Positions 8,200 through 15,948 are shown, numbered from the stretch's first letter. The stretch: DNA of 36,240 nucleotides from Brevundimonas sp. UBA2388 (GCA_002343425.1 DDSO01000111.1:12525-48764), one strand, 5' to 3'. Notes: generated from the letters alone by a model not told the origin. Numbers and translations: made by a program.

Positions 8200-8632
8200 A
8201 GAGCCACTATCGCTTCAGCGTTCGGTTCCCTGCGTCCAGTGGGTGTCCACGCGCCATGTTCAAAGAGACGACAATTATTGGCTCGCGGTCGCCGGATGAA
8301 AGGATCCGCAAGATCCAAGAGCGCATCTGCATGAAAACCATTTCGGCGTGCATGCGTACGACGGCGTCTTGCTCCTTGGCGCACAGTTTCCTGAGGCCAC
8401 TCAGCGGGGAAGAAGGTGTCGCTCGCAATAAAGGTGTCGATCGGTGAACGGTCTAGGCCATCTCCCAGCGGCAGCACTGACCCGCGCCGGCCGACCGTGA
8501 GGCGATCCTAAATAGGTGGTCGGTCGGGCCAACGATCCGACCGATTTCCACCTTGCGGCGGCCGCGCGCGCGCTGGGGGATGGGGATCGCGGCGTTGGCC
8601 CGCCCGATCCCCGTCAACCCGCAAGGAGCGCC
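8200..8632. other. Gene-poor stretch inside the element
   Basis: No convincing gene. Short frames on both strands lack family resemblance. The notable structure is an imperfect inverted repeat, GGCCGACCG (8489-8497) with CGGTCGGGCC (8521-8530), one bulged base and a 23-nt loop. The stretch ends with AAGGAG at 8623-8628, the ribosome site of the next small gene. Confidence 0.4.
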
Positions 8633-8794
8633 ATGAAGACCAGTATCCCATTCATCCTCAAAGCTACCCCGGACCCACGATGGGGCCGGTACGTGGTTCA
8701 CTCGGCCAATCGGCACGATATTCCCGACGAGATCACGGCATTGATCGGTCGAGCGGCCGACAATGTTCGCTGGCGCCTGAGGGGCCGGCCATGA
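8633..8794 (+). CDS. Very small unrecognised protein (53 aa)
   Basis: Protein begins MKTSIPFILKATPDPRWGRY and continues to a basic C terminus (RWRLRGRP). The ATG at 8633 has AAGGAG 4-5 nt upstream, and the stop overlaps the next ATG in an ATGA, both signs of a real translated gene. The open frame extends upstream to 8516 but without a matching ribosome site. No family recognised; it is probably the leader partner of the following 241-aa gene. Confidence 0.55.
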   Translation: MKTSIPFILKATPDPRWGRYVVHSANRHDIPDEITALIGRAADNVRWRLRGRP

Positions 8795-9516
8795 CCGGTC
8801 ACGTCACCCTCAGCGAGGCTTTGGAGGTGGTCCAGAGGGCCGCTGAGGCCGACCCAGCGCTCCGGTCGATGATCTTCGCTCGCCTCGGCGCAACTGACCC
8901 CACGCGGCCTGCAAACGACGCGCCGGTGCGTCTGCCCCCCATCGAGGCCATGAACGCTGTTCAAGCGGCGGTCTTCGACAACTGGCCATCGGATCGGCGG
9001 GTCACGGGACGACCAAACCGCTATGGAATGGCGATCGAGATCTGGACCGCGCCGCCCGAGCGGATCAACGTCGCCCGGCGCGGCAATTATCAGCACAAGG
9101 TCAACGTTGCCCTGATGGACGCCAAGGCGATCAAAGCGTGGGTGAAGACGGTGGAGAAGACAAACGCAAAGCGCCTCAATCCGCTGAGCGTGGACTTCCT
9201 CGCGGGACTGGCCGAGGCCGCGACCATCATGGGGCCAGGTGAGTTTCTTGGCGTCTGCGCCGTGAAGACCCCCGGCGCCGGCCACGTCTATTTTGACCAT
9301 CAGTGGGTTCACGTCCGGCTCGACGGCGAGGCAACCCGCGCGACGATATCGATCGACGGCGTTGGCCTGGTCCTCCCGACATTCTCCAGCACCGCGCCGA
9401 ACGGCGACCAGCTGGGCGCCGGAGTTATCCTTCAGTCGCGGCTAGATAGGGCTGGTTTCTCGACCTCTTGGGCGACGCCGGAACACGAACACGCCAGCCT
9501 TGCCTTGGTGGCGTGA
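8791..9516 (+). CDS. Unrecognised element-borne protein (241 aa)
   Basis: No family recognised. It starts MTGHVTLSEALEVVQRAAEA at the ATGA overlap with the preceding gene. A helical N-terminal third is followed by an Ala/Val-rich middle (RRGNYQHKVNVALMDAKAIK, FLAGLAEAATIMGPGEFLGV) and a strand-rich end (GHVYFDHQWVHVRLDGEATR, ISIDGVGLVLPTF). No membrane span or signal peptide. It is the last plus-strand gene of the element before an AT-rich dyad and a gene-poor stretch. Confidence 0.65.
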   Translation: MTGHVTLSEALEVVQRAAEADPALRSMIFARLGATDPTRPANDAPVRLPPIEAMNAVQAAVFDNWPSDRRVTGRPNRYGMAIEIWTAPPERINVARRGNYQHKVNVALMDAKAIKAWVKTVEKTNAKRLNPLSVDFLAGLAEAATIMGPGEFLGVCAVKTPGAGHVYFDHQWVHVRLDGEATRATISIDGVGLVLPTFSSTAPNGDQLGAGVILQSRLDRAGFSTSWATPEHEHASLALVA

Positions 9517-9538
9517 GATATCGTTTATCGAGGTCGAT

Positions 9539-9578
9539 CTCTAGTCTAATTGGCGTACTAAAGACTAATTAGCTAGAG
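9539..9578. repeat. AT-rich hyphenated dyad after the last element gene
   Basis: CTCTAGTCTAATT (9539-9551) pairs with AATTAGCTAGAG (9567-9578) with one bulged base and a 15-nt loop, 22 nt after the stop of the 241-aa gene. It could be a terminator, a recombination site or a regulator site. Confidence 0.5.
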
Positions 9579-9803
9579 ACGCATATCGAATATCGATACG
9601 CTCTCTTGGGCTAAGGGGCCCTTGGCCGTTTGCGCTCCGCGCCTACGCCGGACGCCGGGGCGGCGCCGTCGAGCAAGGCGAAATTTCGCTTCGCTCAGAA
9701 GAGACGCGCCCTGCGCGCTCCCGGCCTGCCGGGCTCATGATTGAAAAATTATGCCGTCGCCGAGCCGAAGAATTACTTCGTCGAAAACTCATCCAATTTG
9801 ACG

Positions 9804-9856
9804 CGGCGAGACAGAACAAATTTGCCCGGCGAGACAGAACAATTTTGTCCGGTGAG
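9804..9856. repeat. 23-bp-period tandem repeats
   Basis: CGGCGAGACAGAACAA occurs at 9804-9819 and 9827-9842, and a decayed third copy begins CGGTGAG at 9850. The spacing is exactly 23 bp each time, about two helical turns, with AATTTG or AATTTTG between copies. Such arrays occur as multiple transposase-binding sites at the ends of some insertion sequences or as operator/iteron arrays. No transposase gene is adjacent, so this may be a solo element end. Confidence 0.6.
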
Positions 9857-10102
9857 GCGCCTTGAGATTGCGGGGTCGGCGCGTCTCGGCCGCAACGCGA
9901 TCGGTTGCGCCAGTTCGGTTTGGGCGACATCGCGTCCCGATCTTCCGAGACCCGAGCCGTCACTGAAATAGATGAGCATGGGCCCCCTGGCAGCAATCGG
10001 CTCGAGAAGGCCAATTCGTTTGGTGCCTCCACAGCAGCCAGGCGCGGATGTCGGACCGCAGCCGTCCCGCGACCCCCCAACACGTGGCGTTCGGCGGCGC
10101 GA

Positions 10103-10390
10103 CTAACCCTGCCGGAATACTGGGCCGTTTGCCGCAAGTTCGGCCAAAGTCCTTGAGTTCACGCAATAGGCCGGCGCGCTCTCTATGTTTGGGTGCGCAG
10201 ACAACAGGCGCGCACAGGCGTCGGGCCGGTCACACAAGCTGCAGCGCAACTTAAGGCGTTCGATTTGGCCTTGGTCGATATGGTCGTCCTCGAGCGCCGC
10301 CTTCAAATCAATACCCAACGCATGGGCCATGCGCTCCATGAGGCCTCGATACACGGCGGGACGATCCAAGGAGTAGGAGTGCGCGCTCAT
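10103..10390 (-). CDS. DUF6455-like small cysteine-motif protein (95 aa)
   Basis: Small alphaproteobacterial-type protein resembling the DUF6455 family. After a helical N-terminal part (VYRGLMERMAHALGIDLKAA) it has the characteristic RCSLCDRPDACARLL and APAYCVNSRTLAEL segments, with four cysteines in a C-x2-C-x5-C ... C arrangement that could bind a metal or undergo redox change. Function is unknown. The ATG at 10390 is preferred over the TTG at 10408 because GGAG lies 9 nt upstream. It is oriented away from the respiration cluster, and a possible small open frame lies upstream on the same strand. Confidence 0.7.
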   Translation of the reverse strand: MSAHSYSLDRPAVYRGLMERMAHALGIDLKAALEDDHIDQGQIERLKLRCSLCDRPDACARLLSAHPNIESAPAYCVNSRTLAELAANGPVFRQG

Positions 10391-10692
10391 GGTATTCGGC
10401 TCCTGCAATCATTTCCCTGTCTAGCTGCAAACCATAGTTCATCAATCGTGAAGTTCTGCCAAATACCGTCCAATCCTGATTTTCGTCGCAAAGCGTCGCC
10501 AGAAATGCAGTAATCGCCGGGCGATCGGGAATGGTGGAGCCCAAGGCACCCCGACGTGGTCAGTGTCTTCCTCCCGCCCGCGGCGTTGGCAAAGCTCACT
10601 GATCGCAGTGTCTGACCGATCTCTATCGAGCCGGTCCATATAATTGCGCCGGCGCAAGACAGGACCGGGCCGCATGCCCTACCGTCCGGCGG
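10391..10692. other. 302-bp stretch with a possible small minus-strand gene
   Basis: A minus-strand open frame from an ATG at 10639 (or 10675) to 10442 encodes about 65 aa, beginning MDRLDRDRSDTAISELCQRR and ending in a basic helix FWRRFATKIRIGRYLAELHD. The basic Arg/Leu helix recalls DUF1127-type small proteins, but the ribosome site is poor. It would sit 51 bp upstream of the DUF6455-like gene on the same strand. I leave it unassigned. Confidence 0.3.
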
Positions 10693-11100
10693 ATGAACCC
10701 CAACCAGCATTTCCCGCAACTCCTGGCCGCCGCCGCTGCCGAGCCCGAACCGCAGCGCCTGCTGTTCGTCTTCGCCGGCGCCGAACTGCCCGACAACGCC
10801 ACGCCGGAACAGAATGCACGCTTCCGGTCAGGGCGCGGTGGCGCGCTCGCGCCGCTGATGTGCGTCGACAAGGCACCGCGGGATCTGGCGGATTTCGCCG
10901 CCCTGGTCTCGGAGGCCGAGCGGGCCGGCCCCCCGTGGAGCGTGGTGTTCGCCGCCAGCCTTTCGGGACAGGCCGGCCGTCCGCCGGACAAGGCTCGCAT
11001 TGACCTTGCTCTCGAGACCATGACCGCGGCCGTGCGCGACGGCCGGTTCGGTGGGTTCGCAGCCTACGGGCCTGAGGGCGAGTTCCTCGAAATCCGCTAG
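10693..11100 (+). CDS. Small conserved protein often labelled 'ribonucleotide reductase subunit alpha' (135 aa)
   Basis: The protein matches, from memory, a widespread proteobacterial family of about 130-150 aa. Diagnostic segments are PEPQRLLFVFAGAELPDNAT, ALAPLMCVDKAPRDL and FAALVSEAERAGPPWSVVF. Databases frequently name this family after ribonucleotide reductase, yet it has none of the glycyl, thiyl or substrate-binding motifs of a reductase and is a fifth of the size, so the name should not be taken as function. It is cytosolic in appearance. It stands alone on the plus strand, divergent from the small minus-strand genes, 7 kb from the true reductase gene nrdJ. Its role is unknown. Confidence 0.8.
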   Translation: MNPNQHFPQLLAAAAAEPEPQRLLFVFAGAELPDNATPEQNARFRSGRGGALAPLMCVDKAPRDLADFAALVSEAERAGPPWSVVFAASLSGQAGRPPDKARIDLALETMTAAVRDGRFGGFAAYGPEGEFLEIR

Positions 11101-11159
11101 CCCGGCGGATTATACGCGGCCCTTCTGGCGGCCGTGGGTGTGACCGATCAGGGGGCGGG

Positions 11160-12287
11160 ATGCATCGTTACGACTTTCTCGTCGTCGGCTCAGGGATTGC
11201 CGGATCCTCTATCGCCAGCGAACTGGCGGCGACGGCAAAGGTGCTCCTGATCGAACGAGAAGCTTGCCACGGCTACCACACCACGGGCCGCTCGGCGGCG
11301 ATGTTCATCGAGTCCTATGGCAACGCCTGGATCAGACGCCTCACCGGAGCCAGCCGGGGCTTTTTCGATAACCCGCCTGACGGCTTCTGCAGCCATGCAC
11401 TCCTCAAGCGACGAGGCAGTCTCACCATAGCCACGCGGGATCAGATTTCGGCCCTCGAGGCCCTTGCCGCGGACGTCAAGGCGACGGGCAGCGAGGTCCA
11501 GCAGATTGACGGTGAAGCGGCTCGGGCGCTGACGCCGATCCTGCGCCGCGACCGGGTCGCTCAGGCGGTATTTGAACCCAACTCCTGCGACATCGACACC
11601 CACGGCCTGCACGGCGGTTTCCTGCGTCTGGCCCGGGCCCGCGGAGCCGATGTGCGGCTCAACGCCGGCGTTGAAGGGATCGAGCGGCGGACGGCGGGAT
11701 GGCGCATCTCCCTCGCCGCTGGCGCACCGGTGGAAGCCCGGGTGATAGTCAATGCGGCGGGCGCCTGGGCTGATGTGATCGCCGGGATGGCCGGCGTTCG
11801 ACCGATGGGTCTGGAGCCCCGACGGCGCACTGCTGTTCTGATCGACCCGCCTGTCGGACTGCCGATGGACGGCTGGCCCACGGTGATGGATGTCGACGAA
11901 AGGTTCTACTTCAAACCGGAGTCAGGCAGCCTCCTCGCTTCCCCCGCGGACGAAACGCCGTCCGCCCCGGTGGACGCCGCACCGGAGGAAATCGACATCG
12001 CGGAGTGTATCGACCGTATCGAGTTGGCGACGACCCTCTGTGTGACCCAGGTTAGACGATCCTGGGCTGGTCTGAGGACCTTCGCTCCCGACCGGACACC
12101 CGTCTTCGGCTACGATCCGGATATCGCTGACTTCTTCTGGTTCGCTGGCCAGGGCGGCTACGGCATGCAGACCGCACCCGGAGCCGCCCGTCTGGGCGCC
12201 GCATTGGCCTTGGGGCAGGCAATACCGCCCGATCTTGGTGAACACGGTCTGGGACCAGCCCCCTTCTGTCCCTCACGGTTTCGGTGA
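11160..12287 (+). CDS. FAD-dependent amino-acid oxidase/dehydrogenase, DauA-like
   Basis: Predicted flavoprotein of the DAO family. The N-terminal Rossmann motif VVGSGIAGSSIASELA (G10-x-G12-x-x-G15) binds FAD; next comes GYHTTGRSAAMFIESYGNAW, close to the YHSTGRSAA region of D-arginine dehydrogenase DauA, then NAAGAWAD and the C-terminal FAD motif WAGLRTFAPDRTPVFGYD with GQGGYGMQTAPGAARLGA. Length (375 aa) matches DauA. The reaction would be oxidative deamination of a D-amino acid or similar amine; substrate cannot be fixed from sequence. AGGGGGCGGG precedes the ATG. It is followed at 136 bp by a PLP decarboxylase, hinting at a shared amino-acid or amine route, but the two may be independent. 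Confidence 0.82.
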   Translation: MHRYDFLVVGSGIAGSSIASELAATAKVLLIEREACHGYHTTGRSAAMFIESYGNAWIRRLTGASRGFFDNPPDGFCSHALLKRRGSLTIATRDQISALEALAADVKATGSEVQQIDGEAARALTPILRRDRVAQAVFEPNSCDIDTHGLHGGFLRLARARGADVRLNAGVEGIERRTAGWRISLAAGAPVEARVIVNAAGAWADVIAGMAGVRPMGLEPRRRTAVLIDPPVGLPMDGWPTVMDVDERFYFKPESGSLLASPADETPSAPVDAAPEEIDIAECIDRIELATTLCVTQVRRSWAGLRTFAPDRTPVFGYDPDIADFFWFAGQGGYGMQTAPGAARLGAALALGQAIPPDLGEHGLGPAPFCPSRFR

Positions 12288-12423
12288 CCAACCGGGAAGC
12301 GGACGCTCCCGGCCTTTGACGGGGTTCGTCCGCGCGCTTGATGGATGCCAATTCGATTTGGCGACACAGGCTGTAAGTCCAGCGGACCGGCCCGGTCCGG
12401 GTAGAGAGGCAACCGACGTTCCG

Positions 12424-14202
12424 ATGACCGCAGACCCGTCGCGCGAACTCGTCCGCACCTATTTTCCCGGCGCGCGATCCGAAAACGAACGCCGTCTGCG
12501 CAGCGAGATCGACGCCACCCTCGACCACTGGTTTCGCTGGCGCTCCGGCCGGTTCGAGGACAGCGCCTCGAACGACGCGCCGCCCGTCGCTGGTTCCTCC
12601 GCACGCGAGGGCGATTTGCTCGGCCAACGGTTGTTGACGCTCTGCGACGCCCTGACGGCGGAGACCCCGACCTTCTCCCCCCGCTACATCGCCCACATGA
12701 AGGCCGATCTGTCCCTGCCCGGTCTGCTCGGCTGGTTCGCGGCCATGCTGCACAATCCCAACAATAGTTCGCGCGACGCCAGCCGCGTCGGCAGTGTGAT
12801 CGAGACCGAAGCCATCGCCGCCCTGGCCGGCATGCTGGGCTATGATCCCGCGCAGGCCCAGGGGCATTTCACTTCCGGCGGGACGGTGGCCAATTTCGAG
12901 GCGGTCTGGCGCGCGCGCTACCGACTGGACCATTGGCTGGCCCTCGCGCTGCATGTTTCCGAAGCGACCGGCGACCCACTCGACCCCTTCGCCGCGGCTC
13001 ATATGGGCTGGAAGCAGTTCCGCAGCCTGCAGTCCGCTCACGCCGCGTCGGACGCGATCCTGAAATCCTGCAGCGCGGCGGCGTCCAATCCGGGGGATGT
13101 CTGGCGTCGGATCAGCCGGGCGTCAGGACGGGACTACCAGGGGCCCGTGATGCTGGTTCCCGGAAACCGGCACTATTCGTGGAGCAAATCGGCCAATGTC
13201 TTCGGTCTGGGCGGCGAGGCGATCTGGAGCGTGGCCCTGGACAAGGGCGGTCACCTGGATCTCGCCGATTTCGAACGTCAGGTGGACCGCGCCCAGGCTG
13301 ATGGAAGACCGATCCTGATGGCCGTCGCCGTGGCCGGGGCCACCGAGACCGGGGCCATTGATCCGCTCGATCGCCTCTATGACCGGTTGGACCTGTGGCG
13401 AGCGGAGCGAGGTTGGCGCATCTGGCGCCACGTCGATGCGGCCTATGGTGGATTCCTACGGGCCATGCTGGACGGCCCCTCGGAAGCGGCCCTGGCCCCG
13501 GAGACGGCAGCCGCACTGCGGGCCATGGGACGCTCGGATTCGATCACCATCGACCCGCACAAGCTGGGCTATGTCCCCTATGCCTGCGGCGCTTTCCTGA
13601 CGCCGGACGCTGAACATTACGCCGTGTCCGCCTTTGACGCCCCCTATCTGGACCGGCCGGAACTGGGCGATGGAAAATGGTCATCGACGCTGGAAGGATC
13701 GCGGTCGGCGGCCGGCGCCGCGGCGACCTGGCTGACGGCGGAAACCCTCGGCTTCGGCGCGGACGGCCTCGGGGCTTTGATGGCCACTACGATTGAGTCC
13801 CGCCAGGCTTTCGAAGCCGCCATAGAGGAAGCTGTCCCGGAAGCGCGTTTCCTGCCTGCCGACAGCAATATCGCCTGCTTCTCGCTGGCTCGCCCCGGCG
13901 AGGCGCTGAGCCTTTCCAACGCCCGCAGCCGGGCCGTCTTTGATCATTTCCAGAGATCGCCCCATTTCGCTGTGTCCAAGACGACCCTGGGGGCCGACAA
14001 TGCCGCGCTGATCGTCGACCTGCTCGGCGGCCATGGCGGCTACGATGACCGATCCGAGGGGGATGCCGGGATGCTGGTGATCCGCTGCGTGTTCATGAAT
14101 CCCTATTGGTCTGACCCGTCGGTGCGGCACGACCTGCTGCCGCGCTTCATCGAGGAGTTGCGCCAGGCCCTGGCCGACCCCGACGAAGCGAAGGCGGCAT
14201 GA
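12424..14202 (+). CDS. PLP-dependent group II decarboxylase
   Basis: Predicted amino-acid decarboxylase of the glutamate/tyrosine/aromatic-L-amino-acid group. Motifs in order: SPRYIAHMKADLSLPGLLG, GHFTSGGTVANFEAVWRAR (cofactor phosphate binding), MLVPGNRHYSWSKSANVFGL, HVDAAYGGF with D338 for the pyridine nitrogen, and ITIDPHKLGYVPYACGAF with the Schiff-base lysine K380. The 592-aa length is at the long end for the family. The frame is open upstream to 12235, but that part overlaps the oxidase gene and looks non-coding; the ATG at 12424 is a best guess and has only a weak AGAGG far upstream. The gene ends 13 bp before moaD, so it may share a transcript with the molybdenum cofactor operon, although no link to that pathway is known. 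Confidence 0.85.
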   Translation: MTADPSRELVRTYFPGARSENERRLRSEIDATLDHWFRWRSGRFEDSASNDAPPVAGSSAREGDLLGQRLLTLCDALTAETPTFSPRYIAHMKADLSLPGLLGWFAAMLHNPNNSSRDASRVGSVIETEAIAALAGMLGYDPAQAQGHFTSGGTVANFEAVWRARYRLDHWLALALHVSEATGDPLDPFAAAHMGWKQFRSLQSAHAASDAILKSCSAAASNPGDVWRRISRASGRDYQGPVMLVPGNRHYSWSKSANVFGLGGEAIWSVALDKGGHLDLADFERQVDRAQADGRPILMAVAVAGATETGAIDPLDRLYDRLDLWRAERGWRIWRHVDAAYGGFLRAMLDGPSEAALAPETAAALRAMGRSDSITIDPHKLGYVPYACGAFLTPDAEHYAVSAFDAPYLDRPELGDGKWSSTLEGSRSAAGAAATWLTAETLGFGADGLGALMATTIESRQAFEAAIEEAVPEARFLPADSNIACFSLARPGEALSLSNARSRAVFDHFQRSPHFAVSKTTLGADNAALIVDLLGGHGGYDDRSEGDAGMLVIRCVFMNPYWSDPSVRHDLLPRFIEELRQALADPDEAKAA

Positions 14203-14215
14203 AATGGAGACGACC

Positions 14216-14464
14216 ATGAGCCCTATCCTGTTCTTTGGCCGGGTCGGCGAGCGTCTGGGCCCGGAGGGGCGCCTGGAATTGCCCGTCGAGGGACTTCCGG
14301 TTCGGGAGATCCGTCGACTACTGGCCGAGCGCGACGAGGTCGCAGCGGACGCCCTGCTGCGGCCCGACGTCCGCGCGTCGGTTGATCTGGTCGTCGTCGG
14401 TGAGGACGCCCTCGCCCGCCCGGGGCAGGAGATCGCGTTCTTTTCCCTGTTTTCGGGGGGCTGA
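14216..14464 (+). CDS. moaD: Molybdopterin synthase small (sulfur-carrier) subunit
   Basis: Ubiquitin-like sulfur carrier. Its C-terminal glycine thiocarboxylate donates sulfur to precursor Z in molybdopterin synthase. The 82-aa protein begins MSPILFFGRVGERLG and ends in FFSLFSGG, the essential double glycine. The ATG at 14216 is chosen over 14204 because GGAG at 14206-14209 lies 6 nt before it. It opens the overlapping run moaD-moaE-moaB-moaC-moeA and follows the decarboxylase by 13 bp. Confidence 0.93.
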   Translation: MSPILFFGRVGERLGPEGRLELPVEGLPVREIRRLLAERDEVAADALLRPDVRASVDLVVVGEDALARPGQEIAFFSLFSGG

Positions 14465-14465
14465 G

Positions 14466-14936
14466 TTGGCCCTCGACGTCAGGCTCATCAGCACAACCCT
14501 GTCCGCCCCTGCGGAGCTTGAGGCCTTTCTCGCCGGCCGCACGGTCGAGGGCGCCGTAGTGACGTTCACCGGCCTGGCCCGCGGCGCGGGCAAGGACGGC
14601 TCGGTCGTCGAGACCCTCACCCTGGATTGGTATCCCGGCATGACCGAGCGTTCGATGCAGGATATCGCCGAAGCCGCCGTGGCGCGCTTCCCGGTTACGG
14701 ACCTGGTCGTGGTTCATCGATGCGGCGAGATCGTCCCCGGCGAGACCATCGTCTTCGTCGCCGCCGCCGCGGCCCATCGGCGCGAAGCTTTCGCAGCGGC
14801 GGACTATCTGATGGACAGGCTCAAGACCGAGGCCGCATTCTGGAAGCGCGAGACCGGCCCCTCCGGCACACGCTGGATCGAACCCGTAGACGAGGACCGC
14901 GCCGCCCTGGCGCGCTGGAAGGACGAGACCCCCTGA
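14466..14936 (+). CDS. moaE: Molybdopterin synthase catalytic (large) subunit
   Basis: Binds cyclic pyranopterin monophosphate and, with MoaD, inserts the two dithiolene sulfurs of molybdopterin. Visible family features: EGAVVTFTGLARGAG, LTLDWYPGMTERSM, VVHRCGEI, and the active-site lysines K120 and K127 in MDRLKTEAAFWKRE, equivalent to K119 and K126 of the E. coli enzyme. The likely start is TTG at 14466, one base after the moaD stop and preceded by a G-run, giving 156 aa, the normal length. Its TGA shares a base with the moaB ATG (TGATG). Confidence 0.92.
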   Translation: MALDVRLISTTLSAPAELEAFLAGRTVEGAVVTFTGLARGAGKDGSVVETLTLDWYPGMTERSMQDIAEAAVARFPVTDLVVVHRCGEIVPGETIVFVAAAAAHRREAFAAADYLMDRLKTEAAFWKRETGPSGTRWIEPVDEDRAALARWKDETP

Positions 14937-15475
14937 TGGCCGGAAGAATTGACGAGACACTGCCGTTTCACCCGCTCAACATCGCGGTGCTGACCATCTC
15001 GGACACCCGCGATGAAACGACTGACACCTCGGGCGGCACGCTGGTCGAACGCCTGACCACGGCGGGCCATGTGCTGAAGGGGAAGGCCATCGTCCACGAC
15101 GAGGTGGAGGCTATCCGCAGCCAGCTCAAGATCTGGATCCAGGACCCGGACGTGGACGTTGTCCTGACGACGGGCGGCACCGGCTTTTCACCCCGCGACG
15201 TGACGCCTGAGGCCGTGAAGCCGCTCTTCCGGCGCGAGCTCGAGGGCTTTTCTGTTGTGTTCCATCTGGCCAGCCTGGGCACCGTCGGTGTCGCGACCCT
15301 GCAATCACGGGCGCTCGCGGGACAGGCCGATGACACCTTCGTCTTCTGCGTGCCCGGCTCGACCGGAGCGTGCCGCGACGCCTGGGACCTGGTGCTGGCG
15401 GAAGAACTGGACAGCCGCTTCCGGCCCTGCTCCCTGGTCGGCCAGATCCCGCGCTTCCGGGGCATCTGCCCGTGA
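14936..15475 (+). CDS. moaB: Molybdenum cofactor biosynthesis protein B (MPT adenylyltransferase-like)
   Basis: MogA/MoaB-family protein that probably adenylylates molybdopterin before metal insertion. The 179-aa protein has [20 protein letters not shown] (about 15-34), the molybdopterin-binding loop [20 protein letters not shown] with TTGGTG at 78-83, and [19 protein letters not shown]. Its stop overlaps the moaC GTG by 3 nt. A separate mogA is not in the window, so MoaB may carry the adenylylation role here. Confidence 0.93.
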   Translation: MAGRIDETLPFHPLNIAVLTISDTRDETTDTSGGTLVERLTTAGHVLKGKAIVHDEVEAIRSQLKIWIQDPDVDVVLTTGGTGFSPRDVTPEAVKPLFRRELEGFSVVFHLASLGTVGVATLQSRALAGQADDTFVFCVPGSTGACRDAWDLVLAEELDSRFRPCSLVGQIPRFRGICP

Positions 15476-15948
15476 GCGCCCTGACACATCTGGATAGCGG
15501 TGGGCGTGTGCACATGGTCGATGTCGGCGACAAGGCGCCGACGGCCCGACGGGCCGTGGCGGAAGGCCGGGTCATGTGCGCGCCTGCGACCCTCGCCTTG
15601 GTCCGGGACGATCACGCACCGAAGGGCGCCGTTATCACCACCGCCGAACTGGCCGGGATCATGGGGGCCAAGCGCACGGCTGATCTGATCCCGCTGTGCC
15701 ACCCGCTCGGCCTCGACAAGGTCTCCGTGAAGATCGATCTCGACGAGACGCTGCCGGGCTTCATCGTGACCGCGGAAGCGCGTGTCTCGGGTCCCACCGG
15801 CGTCGAGATGGAAGCCCTGACGGCCGTCTCGGTGGCCTGCCTCACCCTCTACGACATGCTCAAGGCGGCCGACCGCGGCATGGTCATCAGCCAGGTCCGG
15901 CTGTTGTCCAAATCCGGCGGACGATCAGGCGACTGGACTGCGTCGTGA
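15472..15948 (+). CDS. moaC: Cyclic pyranopterin monophosphate synthase
   Basis: Converts the MoaA product (3',8-cyclo-GTP) to cyclic pyranopterin monophosphate, completing the first step of molybdenum cofactor synthesis. The 158-aa protein from the GTG at 15472 shows [36 protein letters not shown], the signature [13 protein letters not shown] and the catalytic D128 and K131 in [11 protein letters not shown], at the same positions as in E. coli MoaC. Start and stop both overlap neighbours (moaB, moeA), so it is firmly inside the operon. Its partner moaA lies 11 kb downstream in a different transcription unit. Confidence 0.95.
   Translation: MSALTHLDSGGRVHMVDVGDKAPTARRAVAEGRVMCAPATLALVRDDHAPKGAVITTAELAGIMGAKRTADLIPLCHPLGLDKVSVKIDLDETLPGFIVTAEARVSGPTGVEMEALTAVSVACLTLYDMLKAADRGMVISQVRLLSKSGGRSGDWTAS

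Larger units (their letters stand above)
9517..10102. other. Gene-poor stretch, possible right edge of the integrated element
   Basis: No confident gene in 586 bp. Open frames here cross repeats and have the Arg/Ser/Pro-rich look of shadow frames. The stretch contains an AT-rich hyphenated dyad just after the last element gene, GC palindromes such as GCGAAATTTCGC at about 9679-9690, and a 23-bp-period tandem repeat. Composition changes abruptly, as expected at a junction or in mobile-element debris, but neither a second tRNA-Val fragment nor an intact tRNA was found. Confidence 0.45.

Noticed and set aside
8196..8447. 83-aa plus-strand frame starting at a GTG that overlaps the MucR-like stop
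   Set aside because: The overlap and a GGAG upstream look tempting, but the protein has no recognisable pattern, odd composition rich in Ser, Cys and Met, and competing frames of similar length exist on the minus strand.
9643..10137. 164-aa minus-strand frame
   Set aside because: It runs through the 23-bp tandem repeats and is dominated by Arg, Ser, Ala and Pro, typical of a chance frame in GC-rich DNA.
12235..12423. 63-codon N-terminal extension of the PLP decarboxylase
   Set aside because: It overlaps the end of the oxidase gene, lacks family resemblance and would need a poorly supported start; the ATG at 12424 gives a normal N terminus.
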